Shown: positions 1-11,406 of the stretch, piece after piece
Position numbering within the stretch: the stretch's first letter is position 1
How the letters are laid out: each line of letters opens with the position of its first letter
NCBI GenBank assembly: GCA_963682175.1
Contig: OY821779.1
Location: 7,080,501-7,144,500 of the forward strand
Length of the DNA stretch: 64,000 bases
DNA from: Triglochin maritima
Taxonomy: Eukaryota; Streptophyta; Magnoliopsida; Alismatales; Juncaginaceae
Reading direction: 5' to 3'
Notes under the pieces: model-generated
Seen by the model: only the letters and a program-made list of their open reading frames with translations
Told to the model about the DNA's origin: nothing
Database searches by the model: none
Translations under genes and position numbers: made by a program

Positions 1-2189
1 GTTTAGTCTTGTAACCTACAAGTTATTTTTATGCATGTATTTGATTTGTTTGGACAATTGTTCTTTTGGTACCAATATCAATAGTATTTTGGTCAATTTA
101 GCCTCGTAACCAGGAGACATTTGTATATGTTTGTTCGTTTTTTTTTGATAAACAAAGACTCCAACTTCGATAAGAGAGAGGGAACCCAAAATCGAGTTTG
201 ACGTTCATCCTCGCCTACAACTATGGTTGCCCATATTCTAATTCTGACCACTTCAACGATAAGAGATAGTCAACCCAAGATTTAACTTGACGTGTATCCA
301 CTCTTATTATTAGAGTAGTCAATGTTAGTATTTTAAATTTGTTTTTATATTTAAGGTTGATTAGCATGTTTCCCACTTTAAAGAGTTTGTTTTGTAATTT
401 ATCCAATTTGAGAGGTGTATTTGCAATTTTGTCCATTTAAGGGGACTATTTGTAGTTTAGGATCAATTTGCAAATTGATTGATACAACTTGCATATTGTT
501 GTAGTTTACCCAGTTTTAGGGTGCATTTGGAGTTTTGTCCATTTAGATGGACATTTATAATTTTGTTCATATATTGAGTCATTAGGTAATTTTTAGAGCA
601 TAAATACCAAATTCCGCCGTTCATTATTTACATGGGGTTAATATGCAAATTTACTCTACTTGCATGTAGACCTGCAGTGTCATGCACGTACATGTTGGTC
701 CAATGGTCTTAAATACCATGTGATCGTTTCACGATATTTCACATGATTTGAGTTACAAATAGTAACACAATCTAAATCCGATCATTCCCATATGTATTGG
801 CCAACAAGACGATTTGATTGTTCTGGAGCGGATTAAATCATCACAGTGAGCTGAACCACATAATGCTTATGTTGCAAGATGGAGCCGGTAATTTATACAT
901 ATGTATATCGAATTGAAATTATATGTTTCAATTTGGAACTTCCAAATTTGGTCTGTGAGAATTAGTTATCACGAAAATATGCTAGATATTATGTTTGGAC
1001 AGCATATGTACATGGAGAGAATTAATTTTGGTGTTCATGTGTGTGATTTCAAGGCTTGGATTCGAGCTTTTAAGTATACTATCTAGGAACGCCATGATAT
1101 ACTTTATTGTCAAAATATAGTATGAACATTTTTCTATTTGAAATTTTAGGTGTCCAGAAGTTGTTTGCTGAGATGGCTTTGAAGATTTGTAAAACCGTAA
1201 CCTGGGTTTGTTAAAATTATCAATGGTTTGTGCCGTTTAGAACCAAACCAAGTCTATTTCAATTTTTGATCTTGTTGGTTCCTACACAATTGAAAAGTTT
1301 TGTACCATTACACCGCACATCATTTCATGGTTGATAGTTTACATCGTTTATATAAATGATGATGCTTATGTTCTAACTATTTATTTTTGTAGAAACTATA
1401 AGCCAAATATTAATGCAAACAAGTGCGTAGCGGTCTTGGTTCTTTTGCTTCTTTGAATTTTGTATAGTTGTACCACAATTTCGGCAGCTTGCCGGCGTAT
1501 ATTTTTTATTTGCCAAATATGTATATAGACAATCATGCAACCATAAGTCCATAAAGGAGATGGTTTGACTCGAGTGTTAATCGATATATACAACCAAGTG
1601 ATCGTGGGTTGGACGTGAATGTGAGATTGCCGAAGTCCATAAAGGAGACTTGAATCTCACGTTGCATGCATGGCCAAAGTTCTTATGGTTCATTTTGGAT
1701 CATGCGTGGTAGATGGTTAAATGGGATCATGTATATTAAACCTCCATATGACTTGAGCTTTAGACATTCCATTCATTTTCTATTTGTATTCTTTAAAAAA
1801 GTTTGTTATTCTCCCTAATATTTATCTACTTTGACGAAATATTTTTTAACTTCAATATTTGTATTTTCTAATGGTGGAACTAATATCATGGGGAGTGAGT
1901 GTCTTCTTTTTCTTAATTTTGAAATAAAAACCGAACCAAAATTGTAAGATAGAGATTTGGATGATATATCAAAGAAGTACACTTATTTCGTTTTAGATAT
2001 GAAATTGTGATTCATATGAAAGACGAAAAATTTATACCCGATGACCAACCATGCCAAAGTGGTCAAGAAATCACAGATATATCATCATCGTTCTGAGTTA
2101 TTATATTTTGTCATAAATATAAAACTTCAAAAATCAAACAACCATTTCAATGAAAGAAATACATAATTATTCATTTGCATGTCGTGCTT
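1..2189. other. AT-rich intergenic DNA, no gene seen
   Basis: No open frame here resembles a known protein and none has plausible splice structure. Short related phrases built on 'attttgtccattta' recur between about 410 and 560, suggesting an old degraded repeat. The short open frames on either strand look like chance frames in AT-rich DNA. Confidence 0.5.
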
Positions 2190-2535
2190 AGATCAAAACT
2201 AATTCGTTTAACAGAATATTATCTGAATAAATTATCAACTGTAGATCATGCCAGACTTTCTAATGAGATTCAAACGTATATTTTTGACATGCCTTGCTCG
2301 AGTGACTTTTATAACTTAGAATGAATTTGTGCTTTAGCAAAGAAATTGGTTGCAACTGCAACATTTGAACGATCATTTTTTACAATAAATATTGTTAAGA
2401 ATCATTTTTGCAAAATCAAATAGAGAATCATTGGTTGAATGATAACTTGGTGGCTTACATTGAAAAAGATTGACTTCATAAAGTTGACGATGAGACAATC
2501 GTGTATCTTTTTCATAATATGAAAACTCGTGAGAC
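2190..2535 (+). pseudogene. Decayed hAT transposase C-terminal (dimerisation) region
   Basis: Conceptual translation across two frames gives the end of a TTF/hAT-type transposase: an RLTEYY-like segment, a LAKKLVATATFERSFF stretch followed by INIVKN, then WLNDNLVAYIEKD and HNMKTR near the end. These are the conserved hAT dimerisation-domain phrases. The frame is broken by stops (about 2320 and 2430) and a frameshift near 2430. The segment normally lying between KKLV and VATAT, roughly 20 residues including the usual PLVY..LALILP core, is missing, so KKLV is joined directly to ATAT. No upstream catalytic domain or terminal inverted repeats were found. It is a dead fragment on the + strand. Confidence 0.7.
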
Positions 2536-2970
2536 CAATTTAAATTTTTCTAGAAGCAAATTAAACTTCTCTCCAATGTTTTTTCTTCCTATATTAATTT
2601 TCGTTCTTTATGGTTTTGCTCCTTCTAAACAAAATTCCTGACCGCAGTATATACAAATAGTATTCACATGCAATATCCCCTAGATTTCTCTTAGATAGTT
2701 AAATCTAATTAATTCATCTAATATTATTACTTCGGGTGTAGGCTGGTCAATAGAAAATTGAGTGGAAGTGTGGTGATGGACTGACGTTTGATGGTTGGTG
2801 GATCCATCCACTTGATGACCACTCCTATCAACTCAAATTCATTTCTTTCATCCTGATTCCTACCCATTTTTTTATGGGAAATGTTTGTTGAACGCTTCGC
2901 GTCACGGACGCTGCAAACCCAGTCAGCAGAATGGCTGATGTGGGCAACCCAGTCAGCAGACGCGGCTGAG

Positions 2971-3062
2971 TTCGCTCTCTCCCCAGAAACAATTTCTTTG
3001 TTTAGTTTATTTTTCGTTCGCTCTCTCCCCAGAAACAATTTCTTTGTTTAGTTTATTTTTCG
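2971..3062. repeat. Two tandem 46-bp copies in the MULE leader
   Basis: A 46-bp unit beginning ttcgctctctccccag and ending tttatttttcg occurs at 2971-3016 and is repeated without visible change at 3017-3062. It sits upstream of the transposase, next to a duplicated acccagtcagcag word (about 2916-2960). Confidence 0.85.
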
Positions 3063-3204
3063 TTTCGTACAAATTTCGCCATCCCTCGCTATCCCTCATT
3101 AATGCGTCTCAAATCACTCCATTCTTTCGTCCTATTTCTTCCCTTCTCTTTATTAAATTCATTTTTTTCCGGACACACACATCATTCATTTTCTTTAGTT
3201 ACTA

Positions 3205-3312
3205 TTTATTCCGGATAGTTGGAATACTTATTCCGGACAGACGGAACACTTATTCCGGACAGACGAACTACTTATTCCGGACAGACGGAACACTTATTCC
3301 GGACAGACGAAC
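3205..3312 (+). repeat. TCCGGA array 1 (transposase leader)
   Basis: About six units of TTATTCCGGACAGAC separated by short linkers (gaacac or gaactac) lie about 200-310 bp upstream of the transposase start at 3516. The unit reads TTATTCCGGACAGAC on the + strand here, opposite to arrays 2 and 3 and the same as array 4. Confidence 0.85.
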
Positions 3313-3515
3313 TACTTACTCCTGATTTTTTGTTGATGTTGTTTTATTTTCCCGATGCGTCCACCATCGCATTTAATGCTTTTCAAATCAGCACGTCCTC
3401 CGTCTTCTTTCTTATTGTTTGGCGCGTCACGGAGATACAAATATGAGTGTCTAGGTTATTCCGATCCTACGAACCATTCCTTCTTCTCTCCTTCCTCCAT
3501 TTTTGTTGTACTGTA

Positions 3516-6185
3516 ATGGCACTCGTAAATGTGTCCTCACAGCCGGCTCCTGCCTCCAACGTCCCTCAAGTGATGATGAATTTTCCTTCCTTCGAAGAAG
3601 CCAAAGTATTTTACGTTTCATACGCCGATTCCTGTGGTTTTGGTGTGAAGATAAGGCAATCTCATTACGATCGTGGTGTTGTTATACGGGCCACTCTTAC
3701 TTGCTCAAAGGAAGGTAATGCTCCCGGAAACCAAGGTGAAGGTAGACCGAAACATAGGTTATCCGGTAGGGTCGAATGCACTGCGCGGATTAGGGTCTCC
3801 GGTAATCCATCCAGAGGCTACGTAATTAACTACGTAGATCTCGAACATAATCACGCCATGCTGTCGGAAGACCAGATGCGCTTCCTCCGTCAAAAACGAT
3901 CCGTCCCGGAGTCCGCCAGAGCACGCATTTCGTGCAATGATGCTGCCGGTATATCTGCCGCCAAGACCATGCAATCTTTTGTGGTCGAAGCTGGAGGTCA
4001 CGATAAATTGTCTTTCAACGAGCGGGACCTAAGGTTATTTATTCTCCACTTAACCTGGTTGAAGTTACGCATTTAGCTTTGTCATAAAAATTATGTTTCG
4101 CAGGAATGTTGTGAACGAGGTTAGAAACCTCAAAATGGGACCAGGAGATGCGCAAGCTATCCAAGATTATTTCATCAGGATGCAGAAGAATGATTCCCGC
4201 TTCTTTTACGTAATGGATATGGACGACGAAGGCAGACTACGAAATGTGTTCTGGGCCGACAGTCGGTCTCGAGCTGCTTACTCTTACTTTGGAGATGCAA
4301 TATGTTTCGACACAACATACATAACAAACAAGTATGACATGCCTTTTGCCCCATTTGTGGGGGTAAATCACCACTACCAGTCCGTCCTACTCGGTTGCGC
4401 ACTCCTCTCTTCCGAGACGACACAAAATTACATTTGGTTGTTCCAAACATGGTTGACGTGCATGAACGGTACGTGTTTTATTTTGTCCGGCTTTGTCCAT
4501 TTTACGTTGTGTGCCTGTCCGGTTACTCCCTTACGTCTGTCCGTTTTACGTATTTTGCTCGTCCGGTTTATCCCTTACGTCTGTCCTGTTTACGTCTTTT
4601 GCTCGTCCTGTTTACCCCTTACGTCTGTCCGGTTTACGTATTTTGCTCGTCCGTTTTATCCCTTACGTCTGTCCGGTTTACGTATTTTGCTCGTCCGGTT
4701 TATCCCTTACGTAAGTCCGGTTTACGTTTTTTGCGCGTCCGGTTTATCCCTTACGTCTGTCCGGTTTACCCTTGACGCCTGTCCGGTTTACGTCTTTTGC
4801 TCGTCCGGTTTATCCCTTACGTCTGTCCGGTTTACGTCTTTTGCTCGTCCGGTTTACCCTTGACGTCTGTCCGGTTTACGTTATTTCTGTCCGGATTAAC
4901 ATATGTTTTTATCTTGATCGCTTTGTGTGCAGATACAAGCCCCCCGGCGATCATAACAGACCAATGTGGCGCCATAGCTTCGGCTGTGAGGACTGTGTTC
5001 CCTGAAGCGCGGCACAGATTTTGTATATGGCACATAATGAATAAGGCCCCTGTGAAGCTGCCCAAGAAGTACCGGGAGCATACGTTGTTTGACCTCAACA
5101 ACTGTGTATTCGATTCCAAGACTCCGGCAGAATTCGAGCGGAATTGGCAGGGATTTCTAGATGATTTCGAGTTGCACGACAATAATTGGCTCCGATCCAT
5201 TTATGCAATTCGAGAGCACTGGGTACCTGCATTTTCGCGGGATTGTTTTTCCGCCGGAATGGCATCAACCCAGAGAAGTGAGGGTATGAACGCCTTCTTC
5301 GATAAGTACCTCACATCAAGGACGACACTTAAGCAGTTCGTTCAACAATACGAACTCGCACTACGCCACAAGTATGAGAAGGAAGCTCAGTCTGATTTCG
5401 ATTGTCAGCATAGGGCTCCGCAATTGATTTCGAAATATCCATTCGAGAGGCAATTGAGCGAGTTGTATACGGTGGGTGTCTTCAAGAAGGTGCAGTTAGA
5501 AATTGGGAAGATGATGTACTGCGACATCAAGGATGAGTTCAACGAGGACGACACATTGCACTTCAACGTGACCGAACATGTATTGACACATATCCTCCCA
5601 TTGTCGAAACGGTTCACAGTGCAAATTAGAGATGAGAAGTGGGTATGCGATTGCAGAATGTTTGATCACGTCGGTATCCTATGTTGTCACGTTTATGTTG
5701 TTATTGCCCGAATACGTCCAAACGCGTTGCTCCCCGAGTTTTACATCGTCCACCGATGGAGGAAGGATATCCGAAGGAGCTATGGAGTCAAGTTTCCTCT
5801 TCAAAGCGGCATAACGGGGAACGATGCGCTTCGTCGCCACGACGACATAATGGGTCGTGCGCTTTGGATCGCCGAGGCCGCTTTCGACTCAAACGACAGA
5901 TATCTTCAGGCGGTAGAGGCACTTGAGTTGCTTAAGGAACGTATGCAACGACCTGATCCTGTGTTCGCTGGTACATCCGTTCTCAATCCGGATAAGACAA
6001 TACGGAAAGGCAGACCGCCGAGCAAACGACGGATTTCTTTGTCTGAGAAAATAATTAAAAGTAACGTTAAGAAAATCAACAGGAAGAAGGCTCTACCCCC
6101 GTTACACCCTGCAGCACCCAAACCGGGGGATCACGATTTCGATGACTGGGACATGAATTTGCATTACGAGGGAGTTCCTCCTTGA
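3516..6185 (+). CDS. MULE transposase (FAR1-like DNA-binding, DDE core, SWIM zinc finger)
   Basis: Three exons: 3516-4033, 4104-4468, 4933-6185 (711 residues). An in-frame ATG at 3447 would add 23 residues; 3516 is preferred because homology starts soon after it. Introns are 70 bp (4034-4103, GT..AG) and 464 bp (4469-4932, donor gtacgt, acceptor tgcag); joining restores the family reading CMN-D-TSPPAIITDQ. From the N terminus: FAR1-type domain (SFEEAKVFYVSYADSCGF onward, about residues 24-115), MULE core with candidate catalytic Asp242 (FDTTY), Asp304 (ITDQ) and Glu411 (RSEGMN), and a SWIM finger (CxC...CCHVY, about 533-552). The frame is open throughout, so the protein could be functional: it would cut and rejoin element ends. 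A related host role is seen in FAR1/FHY3 factors, but the adjoining Ulp1 gene and repeats argue for a live or recently live transposon. Confidence 0.88.
4484..4905 (+). repeat. TCCGGA-type array 2, filling transposase intron 2
   Basis: Intron 2 (4469-4932) consists almost wholly of a roughly 44-bp higher-order unit made of two related half-units (cgtctgtccggtttacg and gctcgtccggtttatccc). In transcript sense it reads GTCTGTCCGG, as does array 4 in the intron of the opposite gene. It lacks stops in several frames, which creates spurious open frames. Confidence 0.88.
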
Positions 6186-6218
6186 TTATTGTATTTGTCC
6201 TTGGTTGGAATTATTCCT

Positions 6219-6342
6219 ATGTAATTTTGTTGAAAGTCATTGTAATTTTGTTGAAAGTCATTGTATGTAATTTTGTTGAAAGTCATTGTATGTAATTTTG
6301 TTGAAAGTCATTGTATGTAATTTTGTTGAAAGTCATTGTATT
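6219..6342 (+). repeat. Five tandem ~25-bp repeats after the transposase stop
   Basis: The unit tgtaattttgttgaaagtca(ttgta) occurs five times in a row 35-160 bp downstream of the transposase stop codon, so it probably lies in the 3' untranslated region. Confidence 0.85.
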
Positions 6343-6429
6343 ATTGCATAAGATTCAACCCTTTCTTTGCTTGATCGTTTGTGAATTAATTTCTCATGGC
6401 GACAAATATATTAAGTAATTTTGTACCGT

Positions 6430-7790
6430 TGTATGTCTGTCCGGATTAAGTTAACAGTATGTCCGGATTAAGTTAACAGTATGTCCGGATTACGTAACAT
6501 CAAAGTCCGGATTAAGTGACCAGTATGTCCGGAATACGTAATTAGGCAGTCCGGATTACATTGTTTGTCTGTCCGGATTATGTTAATTTCTGTCCGGAAT
6601 AAGTTACCAGTATGTCCGGATTACGTTACCAGTATGTCCGGATTACGTTACATCAATGTCCGGATTACGTTTTATTTATGTCCTGATTAAGTGACCAGTA
6701 TGTCCGGAATACGTAATTTGTTTGTCTGTCCGGATTACATTGTTTGTCTGTCCGGATTACGTTGTTTGTCTGTCCGGATTACGTTATATGTCCGTCCGGA
6801 TTACGTATCATGTTTGTCCGGTTTAAGAATAAAGTGTGTCCCGAAACGGAACAAAAAGTTTGTCCGGAATAAGTGTATTTGTTGTCCGGAATAAGTGTAT
6901 TTGTTGTCTGGTTTAAGACAAAAGTGTGTCCCGAAACGGAACAAAAAGTTTGTCCGGAATAAGTGTATTTGCTGTCCGGAATAAGTGTATTTGTTGTCCG
7001 GAATAAGCGTATTTGTTGTCCGGAATAAATGTATTTGTTGTCCGGTTTAAGAATAAAGTGTGTCTGGAATAAGTGTTTTTGCTGTCCGGAATAAGTGTAT
7101 TTGCTGTCCGGAATAAGAATAAAGTATGTCCCGAAACGGAACAAAAAGTTTGTCCGGAATAAGTGTATTTGCTGTCCGGAATAAGTGTATTTGTTGTCCG
7201 GAATAAGCGTATTTGTTGTCCGGAATAAATGTATTTGTTGTCCGGTTTAAGAATAAAGTGTGTCCGGAATAAGTGTATTTGCTGTCCGGAATAAGTGTAC
7301 TTGCTGTCCGGAATAAGTGTATTTGCTGTCCGGAATAAGAATAAAGTGTGTCCCGAAACGGAACAAAAAGTTTGTCCGGAATAAGTGTATTTGCTGTCCA
7401 GAATAAGTGTATTTGTTTTCCGGAATAAGTGTATTTGTTGTCCGGAATATGTGTATTTGTTGTCCGGAATAAGTGTATTTGTTGTCCGGAATATGTGTAT
7501 TTGTTGTCCGGAATATGTGTATTTGTTGTCCGGAATATGTGTATTTGTTGTCCGGAATATGTGTATTTGTTGTTCGGAATAAGTGTATTTGCTGTCCGGA
7601 ATAAGTGTATTTGTTGTTCGGAGTAAGTGTATTTGTTGTCCGGTTTAAGAATAAATTTTGTCCAGAAACGGAACATTAAGTTTTTCCGGAATAAGTGTAT
7701 TTGCTGTCCGGAATAAGTGTATTTGTTGTCCGGAATTAGTGTATTTGCTGTCCGGAATAGGTGTATTTGTTGTCCGGTTTAAGAGTATTG
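6430..7790. repeat. TCCGGA array 3 between the convergent MULE genes
   Basis: About 1.36 kb of short units, mostly tGTCCGGAATAAGTGTATTTGCT-like (22 bp) with variants ending in tttaag, tatg or ttacgt; it starts with spaced TGTCCGGATTA units near 6435 and becomes dense after 6830. A longer block containing 'tcccgaaacggaacaaaaag' recurs at about 6840, 6930, 7130 and 7350. The orientation (GTCCGGAATAA on +) is opposite to arrays 1 and 4. It occupies the whole gap between the two converging 3' ends. Long open frames through it on both strands are by-products of the repeat period. Confidence 0.9.
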
Positions 7791-7931
7791 ATAATTTATA
7801 CATGTCCTTGTATTGATAATTTAACCCAACACCAAATGTCATTGTATTGATAAATCATTCAAATAGTCTATGTAATTTTAACATGTATACATGTATAACT
7901 TTGTAAAAAAAATTAAAACATCCAGAGTCGT

Positions 7932-10900
7932 TTATTGTTGATCGCACATCCCAGAGTCTTCGAGTAAGAAATTGGCCAAATCGCCTCTAAAACGGTGAAT
8001 AACCTTGCTCTGCTTCGGCTGAGTCGGATCAGCATTCTCCATCAAACGCTTAATCCAGTACAAAACGTATGGCCCGCAGTCGTTACTCCCCGCTAGCTGT
8101 CGTTGGCTACCCTTCCTGTCAACTCTCAGTGGCCATTCGACCGCCAAAAACCCTCGCCAGAATCCCGCTATCTTAGACGCGGTGCATTCATGAGTTCCGA
8201 CTAAAAGGTTAGGATTTTCACCTCTTTTAAGCGTGCGGGAGATGCTGTTGTACTGAATGAACTCCGATCGAGGTCCGTGGGCAACGAACAGAGTCCAGTG
8301 GCCGGACAAACAGCATGGCTGTGCGATGACGACTTCCTCCACATTAAGTCCTTCCATTTTTGGGAGTAAATAATCTCTCTTTATATCTTCTCCCTGTCCC
8401 TCCACAATCATTTCCGATTCGAAGGATGATAAGCAGACCACCTTTTGTTGCCCTCCTCTTCTGACGAGTACCTCAATTAGGCCGTCAAGCGTTTCGTTGG
8501 TGATTTCTGTGCCTCGCGAAATTATTTCCTTGAGATCACCCCTGCTGATAATGCTGAGAACCCCCCTCCAGATAATATCTTTTGCTTCTCGCTCGGGGGC
8601 CGTTGCATTCAATAAACGATGTACCTCATCATTGGTCAGCGTTCTCAAGGCGGTATCATCCACATCTGGCCTCGTGGACGAAACAAGGGCGGCCAGTTCA
8701 TCTTTCGCTTTTTCTTCACTGGCTTCTTCGGGCCCTTTTGTTTTTGTGGTGGCTTCTTCGGCCTCCTTTATTTGTTCTTGTTTTTCTGCGGCAATCTTCT
8801 GTGCCTCATCTTGGCCAGATTTGCTTTGCGCTTCGTGTATGTGTTCTGTGCGCAAGCGTGGTTTAAAGGTCCGCATTTTTTTGGGGTGCAAAAGCGGAAG
8901 CGCAACCCCAGCCTTCCTCTTTCTTTCCTCCTGTCTCCTCATAACTTCCTCCTTTTCTTCCTCCTCCTCCCTCTTATTTCTCTCTTCCTCCTCCCTCTTT
9001 TCCCTCTCTTCCCTCTCCTCCTCCTCCCTCTTATTTCTCTCTTCCTCCTCCCTCTTTTCCCTCTCTTCCCTCTCCTCCGCCTCCCTCTTATTTCTCTCTT
9101 CCTCCTCCCTCTTTTCCCTCTCTTCCCTCTCCTCCGCCTCCCTCTTATTTCTCTCTTCCTCCTCCCTCTTTTCCCTCTCTTCCCTCTCCTCCGCCTCCCT
9201 CTTATTTCTCTCTTCCTCCTCCCTCTTTTCCCTCTCTTCCTCCTCCGCCTCCCTCTTATTTCTCTCTTCCTCCTCCCTCTCTTCCCTCTCTTCCCTCTCC
9301 TCCGCCTCCCTCTTATTTCTCTCTTCCTCCTCCCTCTTTTCCCTCTCTTCCTCCTCCCCACGGACTCTCAGCTCACGACACTCTTCTTGAGAGATCCGCA
9401 GTTCTTCCTCCAGGTTGTTAATTTTAACGGTCGCCTCCCTAAGTGCTGCTTCGGCTCGCAGCCATTTCGTCTTCACCTCACTAAGTTCCAACTCTTGTAG
9501 CAGTGGGTCACATGGAATGCTGCATTCACTGAGTTGTATCCTTGGTAGAGTGGATGTTGAAGGTGTTTCCTTCGAGGCGACCGTTGCTTCTGCAGGAGTT
9601 GAAGGTGTTTCCTTCGCTGCGGGAGTTGCTGCTGCAGGAGGAAATTGATCCTCTGACAACAGTGAATGCTCCCGTGCACTGAGTTTTGGGGTGCCCTTCA
9701 ACTCAAATTGGCCCGAGTATATCCGGGACAAGTTGATGCCTCGATCTTCCCATTTTCTAAGGATTTGGCGTCTGCTAAACATTTCGGTCCAACACTTGAA
9801 CCGTGAAAATGCTGACCGGGGATCCCCCAATTTGAACTTCTCGCAAAGCCACACCTGAAAACAGGAATAAGTTAAAAAACAGAAACATAACATCCCCAGG
9901 ACAGTCTCATAACGTTAATCAGAAAGACCAAACACTAATTCCGGACAGACACAACTCTTATTCCGGACAGACACAACTCTTATTCCGGACAGACACAACT
10001 CTTATTCCGGACAGACACAACTCTTATTCCGGACAGACAAAGACGTATTCCGGACATACAAATTACTTATTCCGGACAGACACAAGACGTATTCCGGACA
10101 CATACAGGACTATTCCGGACTGGCAACACACTTATTCCGGACAGGCAACACACTTATTCCGGACAGAGACAACACTATTGAGGACAGACACAAAACTTAT
10201 CCCGGACAGACACAAGACTTATTCCGGACAGAGACAACACTATTCAGGACAGACACAAGACTTATCCCGGACAGACACAAGACGTATTCCGGACAGACAA
10301 GACAATCATTCCAGACACATACAGGACTATTCCGGACAGGCAACACACTTATTCCGGACATAAACCAACACTACTCCGGACTGACACAACACTCATTCCG
10401 GACAACCACAAGACACTTATTCCGGAAAACCTCAAGACACTTTTTCCGGACAGAGACAACACTATTCAGGACAGACAGAAGACGTATTCCGGACAGACAC
10501 AAGACGTATTCCGGACAAGCAAGACAGTCATTTCGGACACATACAGGACTATTCCGGACAGGCAACACACTTATTCCGGACATAAACCGACACTATTCCG
10601 GACTGACACAACACTCATTCCGGACCAAGATGCTTACTTGTAATACGGCAACGCAACCAGACACGTAGCCCTGCTTCATAGAGAAGTTCGCTGACGATCT
10701 CCTCCTCGAGAGGTCCCGTTGGGCTTCCTCCAGGCCTTCAACCAAGAAAGTGTGAACCGCATTTGCCCACGCATATCTCTTGAGGCGCTTGAGGTTCTTA
10801 AGGTGTTTCGTGTACCACGCTTTAGTTCGCAGTGATCCATCGAAGAACAAAAAATGATTGAAAATCATAGAAATAAGGAGTCGGACGTGCTCCTCCTCCT

Positions 10901-11406
10901 CGCCCATCTTGCTCGTGGCGGTAAGATGACCCAGTAGCTGGGTGTTGTCGAGGTTAACCCCGTCACGTTTCGCTACGTACATGGCATCCATATCCACTCT
11001 CTGCCCATGTACTCTTAGTCCAAGTAGAAGGGCGACGTCTTCTACCGTAAATGGGACCACCCCAGTGGCTATTCTCAGACCGACTTCATTGGCGTCGAAG
11101 TGTTCGACGAACCAACCCAGTATCTCGTTGTCAGTTGTGACGTGAGGAAAGCTGAGGAAGTGACCGAAAGGCGTCCGTTGGAAGACATTTTTCTCCTCCT
11201 CCTTCATCCGGTCGAACTGCTTGTGAAGGGCCGCGAAACCGCACTTGGTTTCGCGGAAGTAGTACGTGCTTCCCTTAAACCACACAAAAAAATTGTTAGA
11301 GGCCAATAATGAACCTTAAAATGAACCAGAAAGAACATGGTTGACAAAACACCTGCGCGGCTACAATTTCAGGAGCAATGGAGGTTTCAGGTAGAGAAGG
11401 ATCCAT
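7932..11406 (-). CDS. MULE-borne PMD-like / Ulp1-like cysteine protease protein
   Basis: Three exons on the minus strand: 11406-11353 (18 codons from ATG, MDPSLPETS), 11273-10638, 9854-7932; about 870 residues. Splice sites: CAG/gtgttt..tttaag/GGA and CAA/gtaagc..tttcag/GTG, all phase 0. Exon 2 resembles the plant-mobile-domain / DUF1985-like region (GHFLSFPHVTTDNEILGWFV, VPFTVEDVALLLGL). Exon 3 begins VWLCEKFKLGDPRSAF, continues through a highly charged Glu/Arg/Lys coiled-coil repeat, and ends in a C48/Ulp1-type protease fold with GHWTLFVAH (catalytic His) and SNDCGPYVLYW (catalytic Cys). The usual Asp position reads Asn (QYNSI) and the oxyanion Gln before the Cys is not at its normal spacing. 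Family role: de-SUMOylation-type proteases; why MULEs carry them is unknown. Frame open throughout. Confidence 0.8.
8941..9358 (-). repeat. 57-bp coding repeat (19-residue charged coiled coil)
   Basis: Within the Ulp1-like gene, about seven copies of a 57-bp unit encode a 19-residue period containing EEEERNKREAEEREEREK. Some copies are shortened by multiples of three (one near 9240, one near 9340), so the frame is kept. Probable long single alpha-helix or coiled coil. The + strand open frames over it are shadows. Confidence 0.9.
9935..10625. repeat. TCCGGA array 4, filling intron 2 of the Ulp1-like gene
   Basis: About 30 units of ttaTTCCGGACAgaca with linkers such as caacac and caagac; includes a near-duplicated block (about 10190-10370 and 10450-10610). 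It lies inside the 783-bp intron 10637-9855, so in transcript sense it reads TGTCCGGAATAA, as in array 2. Confidence 0.88.

Noticed and set aside
6430..7842. Long open frames through the TCCGGA arrays (for example 7047-7676 on minus)
   Set aside because: The repeat units lack stops in several frames, so frames stay open on both strands; composition is purely repeat-driven with no start context or domain.
8497..9500. Ser/Leu-rich frames on + across the Ulp1-like gene
   Set aside because: Antisense shadows of the Glu/Arg/Lys coiled-coil repeat of the minus-strand gene.
9935..10625. Possible CRISPR-like array
   Set aside because: Units are short and degenerate with non-unique linkers, there are no cas genes, and the context is a plant nuclear transposon.
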